Shown here piece after piece: positions 56,090-64,000 of a stretch of 64,000 bases of DNA. The number at the start of each line of letters is the position of its first letter. The stretch's first letter is position 1. The translations under genes and the position numbers were made by a program. The DNA is from Candidatus Undinarchaeales archaeon (GTDB taxonomy: Archaea > SpSt-1190 > JASMDC01). The stretch spans positions 1 to 64,000 of the forward strand of contig JASMDC010000018.1 in NCBI GenBank assembly GCA_030753015.1, written 5' to 3'. Under the pieces are notes generated by a model that saw only the letters and a program-made list of their open reading frames with translations, was not told the DNA's origin and searched no databases.

Positions 56090-56458
56090 ATGGCCACGGT
56101 CAAGAAGATGCTCGAGAAGGTGCTCGACGGCCTCCGGTCCGTGGGTGACATCGAGGCATCCGCCATCGTCTCCCGGGACGGACTTCTCATGGCATCTGAT
56201 ATGGCCACAGGTATCAACGCTGAGACCTTTGCGGCCATGTCCGCCACCATGCTGGGTGCAGCTGAGACCGCTGCCACCGAACTGGGGCGTGGCCTTCCTG
56301 ACCGTATCATCGTCGAGTCGGAGGAGACGAAACTCATCGCTATCGGTACCGGCCCCAAAGCGCTCCTTGTGGTCATGACCTCCCCCGAGGCGGGGCTGGG
56401 TCTCGTCCTCATTGAGTTGGAGAAAGCGGCCGATAAGATCAAGATGATCCTGGAGTGA
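56090..56458 (+). CDS. Roadblock/LC7 domain protein
   Basis: LDGLRSVGDIEASAIVSRDGLLMASDMATGINAETFAAMSATMLGAAE...ATELGRG. Confidence 0.85.
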   Translation: MATVKKMLEKVLDGLRSVGDIEASAIVSRDGLLMASDMATGINAETFAAMSATMLGAAETAATELGRGLPDRIIVESEETKLIAIGTGPKALLVVMTSPEAGLGLVLIELEKAADKIKMILE

Positions 56459-56465
56459 TTACACA

Positions 56466-57002
56466 ATGCAAATGGACCAGCATACCATCCAGCGTACCTT
56501 CGCTCTCTCGCTCATCGTTTTCGTTATCTTCGCACTGTTCATCCTCCAGGCCAGGCCGTTGGCGACCCTGTCCTCGCTCTCGGGCCAGTTCGAGCTCCTT
56601 GCAGGAGTGCTGGGCATGCTCGGTGAGCTCATCGCCGTGTATGTTGTGTGGCGCATGTACCAGTACCTGGAGGACACCGAGTTCGGTCGTGTCGCGCTCC
56701 TAGGGGGCTGCGGGCTCGTCTACCTCGCCATCGCATCCGTGTTCAGCACGCTCGGGCTTCTGGACGCTGTGGGAGTTGTCCTGCCAGAACTGGCACGCCA
56801 GCTCGTGAGCGTGGGGACGACCTACTTCACCCTCTTCAAGGGCGCCTTCATCCTCCTGGGATTCATTGAGCTCCAGAGGTTCCTCAAGAGCCCCCAGGCG
56901 CTCCCCAGCCTGCTCCTGGCCTTCAAGCGGATGCTGGAGACCGAGTCTGGGCGCACGGTGGACATCTGCGAGCCGTGCGATGACGAGAAGAAGGACGAAT
57001 AG
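56466..57002 (+). CDS. Multi-TM membrane protein, co-directional with Roadblock gene
   Basis: Several hydrophobic helices; 7-bp gap after the Roadblock gene. Confidence 0.7.
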   Translation: MQMDQHTIQRTFALSLIVFVIFALFILQARPLATLSSLSGQFELLAGVLGMLGELIAVYVVWRMYQYLEDTEFGRVALLGGCGLVYLAIASVFSTLGLLDAVGVVLPELARQLVSVGTTYFTLFKGAFILLGFIELQRFLKSPQALPSLLLAFKRMLETESGRTVDICEPCDDEKKDE

Positions 57003-57013
57003 GACTCTCGCCA

Positions 57014-57478
57014 CTAGCTGAACGTGCAGCTATTATCCTTGCACATGCAAGCGGATACCGTAGAGCTCTTCTTCAGGCACGCTGTCTGGTCGACACACAC
57101 GTTCCCCTCGAGGCTGTCGAAGTTCATACAGGACCATTCGCTGTCACAGCACCGCGGGACGCAGCGACTGTTCTCATCGCAGGTCCGGTACTTGGTCGTG
57201 TCCTCGGGCATGTACTTGGCGGCATAGATGATGACGCCCGAGAGCACGAGGATGACGAAGACGGACAGTAGGGCGACGAGCCAGAAGTGCCCTCCCTCTT
57301 CCTCCTCCTCCTCCGGGGCCGCCGCCTCGGGAGCGGGCTGCTGCTGTTGCTGCGCCGGGTAGCCCTGCTGATTATTGGTGTTGTAGCCGTAGACCTGGCT
57401 GTAGTACTGGGGGTAGGACTGCTGACCGTAGGGGGACGGGGACAAATAGGGCTGTTGTTGCTGGTCAGCGGGCGTCAT
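57014..57478 (-). CDS. Membrane protein with Q/Y/N-rich N-terminal low-complexity tail and Cys-rich C-terminal domain
   Basis: DQQQQPYLSPSPYGQQSYPQYYSQVYGYNTNNQQGYPAQQQQQPAP; TM HFWLVALLSVFVILVLSGVIIYAA; 10 Cys in the C-terminal domain. Confidence 0.8.
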   Translation of the reverse strand: MTPADQQQQPYLSPSPYGQQSYPQYYSQVYGYNTNNQQGYPAQQQQQPAPEAAAPEEEEEEGGHFWLVALLSVFVILVLSGVIIYAAKYMPEDTTKYRTCDENSRCVPRCCDSEWSCMNFDSLEGNVCVDQTACLKKSSTVSACMCKDNSCTFS

Positions 57479-57605
57479 AGATCCAACCTACGCCTCGGCC
57501 AGCCCATGGGGCTCACCTTAACGGAAATGGATGATACCATCACAGTAAAAAACCCTACCCTTCGCACGGGTGCCGTCTCGGTACCGCTTCCGTCCTAAGG
57601 GGATG

Positions 57606-59090
57606 TCAACGCTTCCCGAACATGAAACCCGCCAGGGCTATGAAAGGCAAGATCTCGAGACGGCCGACGAGCATCTCGAAGATGAGGACCACCTTACCGA
57701 TGGGCTCGAGCTGCGGGCCACTGATGCCCACCGACAGCCCCACGTTCCCCTGTGCCGAGGCGACCTCGAAGAAGGAGTCTGTGCCGTTGTAGCCCAGGCT
57801 CATAAAGGCGAGAGCGCCACCGAAGAGGAACACGAGGTAGAGGAAGGCGTAGAGCGAGGCGGACATGATCTCCCCCTCCTCGAACACCTTGTCCCCGACC
57901 CGGAAGGGAAGGATCGCCCTGGACGGGAGGAAGAGCTTGCGGACGATCCAGATGACCGCCTTGAAGATGATTACGAACCGGATGAGTTTGATGGCCGATG
58001 AGGTCGAGCCGTACCCGCCCCCGATGACCATGAGGATGGTCAGGATCCATTTCGAGAAGTCCGTCCAACTGGACAGGTCCGCGGTAGCAAAGCCCGTCCC
58101 GCTGACCGCTGATGCTGTCTGGAACAGGGCCTGGCGACCACGGACGGTGACCTCCGCGTTCAGCTCCGGCGAATCGTTGGCGTAGAGCACGAGGAAATGG
58201 TGCCCGGCGATGGCAAGGGTACTGAGGAGGATTACGCCCAGCAGAGCCCTTACTTCCACGTTACCGAACAGGAAGCGCCAGTTGCGCTCGAACAGCTTCT
58301 TGTGGACCACGAAGGAGATGGCGCCGGCAAGCATGAGGGGGATGACCACCATCTCGGCGTTCAGGTTGTCGTAGTGCCCTAAGGATTTGTTCTTCACTGA
58401 GAACCCGCCGGTGGCGATACCGGTCATGGAATGGTTCACAGCGTCCCATGCGGGCATACCTGCTACCATGAGGCCGATGGCCCCCGCGGCCGTGTAGAAC
58501 AGGTAGATCCACCAGATGATGCGGGCGGTCTCGGTGATGGAGGGGACGATCCTATCGGTCCGACCTTCTGCGGTGTAGAGCTGGGCCGCGGCAGAGCCCG
58601 GTGTCAGCAGGACAGCGAGGAACAGCACGATCACCCCCACCCCGCCGAACCACTCGGTGGCCGATCGAAAGAACAGGATGGCCCGGGGCGCGCTCTCCAC
58701 GTCGGGGATCATCGTAAGACCCGTTGCCGTGTACCCGGATACGCTCTCGAAGTAGGCGTCCACGTAGGCCGCGGCTCCTGGATGGAGCTCCGGCGTCTCG
58801 AACTGGAAGAACTGGATGAAGGGGAAGATCCCTACGGCGGGGATGATGAGCCATGCCAGTGCCGAGGCCACCATCGCCTCACCGCGGGAGATGTTCTCGG
58901 GAGAGAACCGGTCGCGGAGGAGGGTGCCCAGCACGAACACGATGACGGCCGGAACGAGGAACGACTGGATGTAGTCATACTCACCGAAGAGGAGGCAGAT
59001 GATCACTGGCGAGGCCGTCATGACGGCCGTGATATGAAAGACGACCCCGAGATAGCCGAGGATGTTGGAAATGCGCGAGCCGGAGAACAT
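57606..59090 (-). CDS. trkH: Trk-type potassium uptake membrane protein
   Basis: SVSGYTATGLTMIPDVESAPRAILFFRSATEWFGGVGVIVLFLAVL; MTGIATGGFSVKNKSLGHYDN; GGGYGSTSSAIKLIRF. Confidence 0.93.
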   Translation of the reverse strand: MFSGSRISNILGYLGVVFHITAVMTASPVIICLLFGEYDYIQSFLVPAVIVFVLGTLLRDRFSPENISRGEAMVASALAWLIIPAVGIFPFIQFFQFETPELHPGAAAYVDAYFESVSGYTATGLTMIPDVESAPRAILFFRSATEWFGGVGVIVLFLAVLLTPGSAAAQLYTAEGRTDRIVPSITETARIIWWIYLFYTAAGAIGLMVAGMPAWDAVNHSMTGIATGGFSVKNKSLGHYDNLNAEMVVIPLMLAGAISFVVHKKLFERNWRFLFGNVEVRALLGVILLSTLAIAGHHFLVLYANDSPELNAEVTVRGRQALFQTASAVSGTGFATADLSSWTDFSKWILTILMVIGGGYGSTSSAIKLIRFVIIFKAVIWIVRKLFLPSRAILPFRVGDKVFEEGEIMSASLYAFLYLVFLFGGALAFMSLGYNGTDSFFEVASAQGNVGLSVGISGPQLEPIGKVVLIFEMLVGRLEILPFIALAGFMFGKR

Positions 59091-59091
59091 C

Positions 59092-59751
59092 TCACTCGGT
59101 CCCCGTAAGCTTGGCTTTCACCTGCTTCTGGACCTCGAGGGACGCGAACACCGTCACTTTATCGCCGAGCTTGAGGAGGGTGTCCGCCTTGGGGATGATT
59201 AGCTCCTCGTCACGATAGATCGCTACGATGAGGCTCTCCTCTGGGAACTCGATCTCCTTGAGCTTCATACCGGCGATCTTCGACTCGGGTGGGACTACCA
59301 CCTCGAACATCTCTGCCCTACCCCCGCCCAGGAAGTAGAGCGTGGAGATGTCGGGCCGCTTGACCACATCGGCGAGATAACGGGCCGTAGCGATGTCGGG
59401 GCTGATAGCCGTCGTCACCCCGGCCTTCTCGAAGATGCTGATGTGCTTGGGATCGTTCACCACGGAAACGATGCTCTTGACACCACGGTCCTTGGCGAGC
59501 ATGGATGACATCAGGTTCAGCGAATCGTCGCGGGTCACGGACACAAGGACGTCGGCCCGGTCGACACCGGCCTCTCGAAGGATGTCAGCGTCGTCACCGT
59601 CGCCGTTGACGACAAGAGCATCGGTAGTCTTGGCGAGCTTGTCGCACAAGGCCTTGTCCCGTTCGAGGATAACCACGTTGACCCCATCATGAACGAGTAG
59701 CTTTGTGAGGTGTTCACCTATACCCTCTCCTCCGACGACAATAACATACAT
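59092..59751 (-). CDS. trkA: TrkA-type potassium uptake regulator (RCK N and C domains)
   Basis: MYVIVVGGEGIGEHLTKLLVHDGVNVVILERDKALCDKLAKTTDALVVNGDGDDADILREAGV; C-terminal RCK_C. Confidence 0.94.
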   Translation of the reverse strand: MYVIVVGGEGIGEHLTKLLVHDGVNVVILERDKALCDKLAKTTDALVVNGDGDDADILREAGVDRADVLVSVTRDDSLNLMSSMLAKDRGVKSIVSVVNDPKHISIFEKAGVTTAISPDIATARYLADVVKRPDISTLYFLGGGRAEMFEVVVPPESKIAGMKLKEIEFPEESLIVAIYRDEELIIPKADTLLKLGDKVTVFASLEVQKQVKAKLTGTE

Positions 59752-59781
59752 GGTCAGAACACCGTTCGATGGGGAGATAGT

Positions 59782-59887
59782 GGGCCCGCGGGGATTTGAA
59801 CCCCGGACCTCCCGGTTATCAGCCTCGCCTCGCCCGGGGGAACACCCCGTACGATCGGACGCTCTAACCTAGCTGAGCCACGGGCCC
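59782..59887 (-). tRNA. tRNA-Ile(GAU) with a ~32-nt intron (about 59824-59855)
   Basis: GGGCCCG...CGGGCCC acceptor, GCTC-AGCTAGGTTA-GAGC D-arm, CGGGG-TTCAAAT-CCCCG T-arm. Anticodon arm closes as TCCGG-CTGATAA-CCGGG only after removing 32 nt. Confidence 0.9.
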
Positions 59888-59940
59888 GTTCCCCAAACGG
59901 GGTGTGCACCTTTAAAAAGTTATCCTGACGGGCCGCGTCC

Positions 59941-62271
59941 CTACCGGTGACCGTACCCAGGGTACTGGGCGTACGAGCCGTAATAGGACCCATAATTGGC
60001 GTAGGCCCCCACCTGGGGCTGCGCTGCCGCTCTGGCATACACCGTGCCCCCGGCCCCCGGAACCCATTCGCGCCGACGCGCCTCACGCATAGCGATGGCG
60101 AAGGCAGCAGCTGCAAAGGCCACCTCGAGGAACTGCATGAACATCTCCATCCGGCTGCGCGAGCTGCCCTCGTCCCCCTCGGAGAGCTTCTCGGCCAGGT
60201 CGGCTTCAGCAGTGGAGAGCCTCCGCAGGGCATCGGCATAGGCGCCGCCGTCCATGTCCGCGCGCGCCTCGGTCACAAGGGCGTCCACCTCGGCGGTATC
60301 TAACCCTTTCCCATCGGCCCTCCCCATGAGACGCTCCACCTTGGACAAGGCTTCCTCCACGTCGCCCCGGTCCACGATCGTCCCGACATCCGGTGTGGGC
60401 GAGGGGGCGGACGTGGCCGTGGGGACCGCCGTAGGTGCCGTCGCGTTCCCCTTTACTTTGAGTTGGAGCGATCTGTCATTAGTGGTGTAGGAGCCGAGAA
60501 TACGGATCACTGGATCGTCTCCCCGCGTGAACACGGCCTCCACTGTATAGAGCTCCTCCAAGGTTGTGCTCTCCACTGTGATGCCCCCATCGATACGATA
60601 ACCAAGGGCATTGAGCCGGTCACGTTCCTCGACGAACGCCGAATGTCTCCTCACCTCTGCCTCCAGCTGAGGTGTCGGCGTACCGGGGGGGACGGGCGTA
60701 GGTGTCGGGATCGGAGTGGGTGCTGGCGTCGGGGATGGAGTCGCAGCTGGCGATATCTCTGGGGACACGGTGGGTGTCGTGGTCGTCGACGGGGATGGCG
60801 TGGTCTTCGTTGGGGGCGAGATGAGCATCTCGAACAAGAGCTCCTGGGAGAGGACAGAGTGGAAGCATAGCTCCTTGAGCCGTTTCTGCTTGTTGATACA
60901 TTCTGCGTATATCTTCTGTACCTCCGGGGGGGTGTTGAAGAGTGGTTGTGGAGGGCATAGGATAGCGCTCTTCACGACGCTCATACATGGCTTTTGGACG
61001 GAGGGGACAGTGCATGTGAACGAGAACGGCATCTGGGCGACGAGGTCCTCTGTAGCCTCGGGGAGGTTGAAATGAAATGAGAAGGGGATGTCGCCTTTGA
61101 TAGCTTTCAGGGTTACCGCGTACTTAGAGGAGTTCGTGCACGTCTCACTGTTACAATTCACATATCCCTGGGGATTCATGTGAGATATGGGCGGCGGTCT
61201 GTAAGTGAGCTCGCACTCCAGGGTACCGTCGGCGTCCTCGATCGCGTTGAACACCATCTCCTGTTCGGTCTCGTCCCCCGTTACGGACAGTGTGCCGTTC
61301 ACCAGGGTCTGCCCCGCACACCCCGGGCAGGTGACGCCCTTGTCCTGAATGCAGTCGCGACGCCCGAGCATGACGGTGAGCGGTCGTGTCTCCTTTCTGA
61401 AGCACTCGTTCTTACATGCCTGGCCCAGGCACATGCGGCACTCCTCGTTCTCGCCGAAGATGCAGTCCTGGCACGCCTCTTCCTCCGGTATGAACACCGA
61501 GCCTCTTCTATTGCATCCGAACTCCCATGGGTCGCATTCCTTGTTGCACGGCTTCTCGCACGGAGCACACTGTGCCAGGCAGCGGAGAAAGCACTTTTTA
61601 CACGGTATCTCGGGCGTGAAGTACTCGCGATAGAGTTCGAACACGGACACGGAGGCCTCTATGGACGTCGTGTCACGCTCGAAGGCGGCCAGCACATCCT
61701 TCGGACCTTCAGGGGTGATGAGGACTGAGAACGTGTCCTTCCCATCTGTGATGTCCGTGAGCAGACCCGTGGGGATGGAGTAGAAGGTATAGTCGAGCGT
61801 GAACGTTCCCGTAGCACCTGTGCAAACCGGGATGGTCATCTCGGAAATGAATCCAGGGTGGTTATCGGAGCCCTCGGGTACGAGCAGGAATAGCTCTCCC
61901 GTGCGAGGTGAGTCCGGGGCCGGCTTCAGTACGATACGCTCTCCCGGGACCGGATCGGGAATGATGACAGGTTTCTCCCCTATGGTGACCTCCTTCTCGC
62001 CATGGAGGAGTGTGATCACTTCAGTGGCGTCGAGGTAGACCGCGTCCAAGGTGTAATCCTCTGGAACATCGATGATGAAACCGTCGGACGCAAGGTTGGC
62101 TATGTCAACATCGATAAGTTCCTCCCAGGGGTCCTCGGGTACGAACTTGATCTTGAAGCTATCATCATCATCAAGGGCGGGCGCATCATCGAACGCTGTG
62201 CAGAGAAGCAGCAAGCAGATACCGACCAATAGTGCCCGGGCTGCTTTCACACTGCTACAGGTGGACCTCAC
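59941..62271 (-). CDS. Exported protein with central Cys-rich cluster, Pro/Thr linker, TM and Tyr/Gly-rich tail
   Basis: Signal peptide ALLVGICLLLLCTAFDDAPA; CKKCFLRCLAQCAPCEKPCNKECDPW; PTPSPTPAPTPIPTPTP; tail GAYANYGSYYGSYAQYPGYGHR. Confidence 0.85.
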   Translation of the reverse strand: MRSTCSSVKAARALLVGICLLLLCTAFDDAPALDDDDSFKIKFVPEDPWEELIDVDIANLASDGFIIDVPEDYTLDAVYLDATEVITLLHGEKEVTIGEKPVIIPDPVPGERIVLKPAPDSPRTGELFLLVPEGSDNHPGFISEMTIPVCTGATGTFTLDYTFYSIPTGLLTDITDGKDTFSVLITPEGPKDVLAAFERDTTSIEASVSVFELYREYFTPEIPCKKCFLRCLAQCAPCEKPCNKECDPWEFGCNRRGSVFIPEEEACQDCIFGENEECRMCLGQACKNECFRKETRPLTVMLGRRDCIQDKGVTCPGCAGQTLVNGTLSVTGDETEQEMVFNAIEDADGTLECELTYRPPPISHMNPQGYVNCNSETCTNSSKYAVTLKAIKGDIPFSFHFNLPEATEDLVAQMPFSFTCTVPSVQKPCMSVVKSAILCPPQPLFNTPPEVQKIYAECINKQKRLKELCFHSVLSQELLFEMLISPPTKTTPSPSTTTTPTVSPEISPAATPSPTPAPTPIPTPTPVPPGTPTPQLEAEVRRHSAFVEERDRLNALGYRIDGGITVESTTLEELYTVEAVFTRGDDPVIRILGSYTTNDRSLQLKVKGNATAPTAVPTATSAPSPTPDVGTIVDRGDVEEALSKVERLMGRADGKGLDTAEVDALVTEARADMDGGAYADALRRLSTAEADLAEKLSEGDEGSSRSRMEMFMQFLEVAFAAAAFAIAMREARRREWVPGAGGTVYARAAAQPQVGAYANYGSYYGSYAQYPGYGHR

Positions 62272-62318
62272 GGAATAAATAACTACCCCAGATTAATGGG
62301 AAGGGCGAGAGGGCGTGT

Positions 62319-62984
62319 TCAGAACACGCCCTCGGCAGCCTCTTCGCCGGTGAGCTCGGACTCTTCCCCGGCCTTGTCCACCTGGAACTTGTAGTAGTTG
62401 GCGGGAGTCGCGCGGTCGTCCTTGAACTTGACCGCGAGATAGGCCTCGTTGATCTCCACGGCGAAGGCCTTGCACAGATCCTCATCGGGCTTGGTCTCGA
62501 TACGGATCTCCTGGCCAGCGTCGAGGTCTATGTCCTCGAGCTCCTTCTCTTCGGACCAGAGAATGACCTCGCCGACCTTGGCGCCGAACACGATCGTGAT
62601 GTCCTTGGCCTTGGCGCGGCCGGTGTTGTTGAGCACGAACTTGCCCTCGATGGCGTGGTCCTTGCATTCGTACTCGTCCCCGATCTTCCTGCCGTTCTCG
62701 ATGTCCTTGGTCGCGGACCGGGTCACCTTGAGCACAGCGGACTGGTAGCTCTCCAGCTTCTCCGCCGCATCCTCGTACTTCGCCTTATAGTCATCATGGT
62801 CAGCTTCCAGCTTGTCCTTATCTTTGCGAAGGGTAGCGACCTCCTTCGTGAGGTCGTCCTTGGACTTGGTCAGGGTTTCCTTTTCCTTTTCTAGGCTCTC
62901 GACCTTGGCCTCGAGCTCGCTGGTGTCAACGCAGCCGGCCACGAGGACCAGGGCGATCAGGATTGCGACGGTTTTGTACTTCAT
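62319..62984 (-). CDS. Lipoprotein with coiled coil and beta-rich C-terminal domain
   Basis: Lipobox-like ALVLVAGC; long heptad-type Lys/Glu coiled coil; Ig-like C-terminal stretch. Confidence 0.8.
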   Translation of the reverse strand: MKYKTVAILIALVLVAGCVDTSELEAKVESLEKEKETLTKSKDDLTKEVATLRKDKDKLEADHDDYKAKYEDAAEKLESYQSAVLKVTRSATKDIENGRKIGDEYECKDHAIEGKFVLNNTGRAKAKDITIVFGAKVGEVILWSEEKELEDIDLDAGQEIRIETKPDEDLCKAFAVEINEAYLAVKFKDDRATPANYYKFQVDKAGEESELTGEEAAEGVF

Positions 62985-63054
62985 AGCTCTTCCCGATGCC
63001 GTCGGTAGCGGACATCATTTAAATTGTTACTTTCAAAACACAGGGCCGAGAGGG

Positions 63055-63105
63055 ATGATATCTGTCATTATCCCCGTCCGGAACGGCGGGGCGACACTTC
63101 GCGCT
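63055..63105 (+). pseudogene. Remnant of family 2 glycosyltransferase N-terminus
   Basis: ATG-initiated MISVIIPVRNGGATLRAGIEPHV: canonical GT2 N-terminus, then no recognisable continuation. Confidence 0.45.
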
Positions 63106-63189
63106 GGTATCGAGCCTCATGTTCTAACCAAGAGAGCGCCCACGTGCCGCGGCCAGCGTGCTCCTCGATCTTATGGGCGGACGATAGAC

Positions 63190-64000
63190 TCAGATGCACC
63201 GCCGCACGTCCAGCGGACCCAGGGCCACCTGCCAGTGAATGAGCAGGAGGTAGAGGAGGACGATCCACACAATCAGGTCGCGCGGCCGTCCACGAACGAG
63301 ACTGCGCAGCCCTGTGCCGGCGGCCATGGCCATGAACGGGTAGGCGTAGAGCAGGTGCCGGTCCTGGTCGCAGAATGTGATGGTCACGCGGTTCGCGGCC
63401 AGGAACATGAAGAACACCGCGAAGCACGCTGCCAGTGCGAGCGCTGACCGCCGGTCCCGCTGCCATAGTGCGACGAATCCTCTCATGGCGAGCACAGGCA
63501 GGAGGATAGAGTGGTGCCACAATCCCAGCCAGAAGGCCGCAAGCCAGCCTGTGTTGCGTACGAGGTACGCGGTGTCCTGAGCGTAGGGTGCGCCGAACGT
63601 GTCGAAGGAGCGGCCCACCTTGAGCCACATCGGGATCACGCAGAGCACGAGGAAGAGGACGGCGCACGGGGCCACACGACGCGGGGAGGCGCCCCATGCC
63701 ATCAGGGCCGCCACCGCCACGGGGACGAGCAGGATGTTGATGGCCACGGTGTACACGGCCAGAGCGAGTGACACGGCGACCAGGCAGCGGCTCAGGTCCG
63801 TTCTTCGTCTGAGGTGGACCACACCAGCCCACACGGCCACCGCGGCAAAGGCGGTGGACGCGATGTCCCGTTGGATCGTCATGGCGTACTTCAGGAATAG
63901 GGGCGTGGCCGCCAGGAGCACTGCGGCACAGAGACCGGCATCGGGATCGCGGACCAGGGCCGCTGTCGCACCGTACACTGCTGCAAGGGTCGCCAGGGAG
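63190..64000 (-). CDS. GT39/PMT-like integral membrane glycosyltransferase (C-terminal part, continues beyond window)
   Basis: Frame open to the window edge (SLATLAAVYGATAALVRDPDAGLCAAVLLAATPLFLKYAMTIQRDIASTAFAAVAVW), multi-TM; typical GT39-type loop/TM pattern. Confidence 0.75.
   Translation of the reverse strand, partial: SLATLAAVYGATAALVRDPDAGLCAAVLLAATPLFLKYAMTIQRDIASTAFAAVAVWAGVVHLRRRTDLSRCLVAVSLALAVYTVAINILLVPVAVAALMAWGASPRRVAPCAVLFLVLCVIPMWLKVGRSFDTFGAPYAQDTAYLVRNTGWLAAFWLGLWHHSILLPVLAMRGFVALWQRDRRSALALAACFAVFFMFLAANRVTITFCDQDRHLLYAYPFMAMAAGTGLRSLVRGRPRDLIVWIVLLYLLLIHWQVALGPLDVRRCI

Noticed and set aside
59754-60239. 161-aa minus-strand ORF across the tRNA and the 776-aa gene 3' end
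   Set aside because: Overlaps a tRNA and a clear coding gene in another frame; composition is non-protein-like.

Overview
High-GC archaeal chromosomal window. Archaeal markers include GatD/GatE, HMG-CoA reductase, MBF1-like protein, UPF0182, DUF835, DUF483, TATA-like promoters and an intron-containing tRNA. The exact lineage cannot be fixed from the sequence alone. Housekeeping and metabolic content: gatD-gatE, hmgA, a Lon-like (S16) exported protease, an adenosine-specific kinase family protein, uppP, a GH31 glucosidase, a DUF401 permease, two phosphate uptake pairs (PhoU+Na/Pi and DUF47+PiT), TrkH/TrkA, UPF0182, a hybrid histidine kinase with a REC-PAS-DUF835 regulator, and four radical-SAM-type proteins (one with a degraded cluster motif). 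The main accessory theme is an unusual set of exported cysteine-rich proteins: 1524, 1505, 1391, 776, 487, 154 and 117 aa. Some have periodic six-Cys modules and a shared CGDxxC...CCxDCGCP motif. Nearby are a two-thioredoxin/CcdA-like membrane protein and an operon coupling one Cys-motif protein to a degenerate radical SAM/DUF483 protein and a B12-binding radical SAM protein. Other points of interest: tRNA-Ile(GAU) with an apparent 32-nt intron at a non-canonical position, a ribbon-helix-helix/nucleotidyltransferase fusion, shared palindromic promoter elements, and small gene remnants. All assignments come from reading translated motifs. No database search was run.
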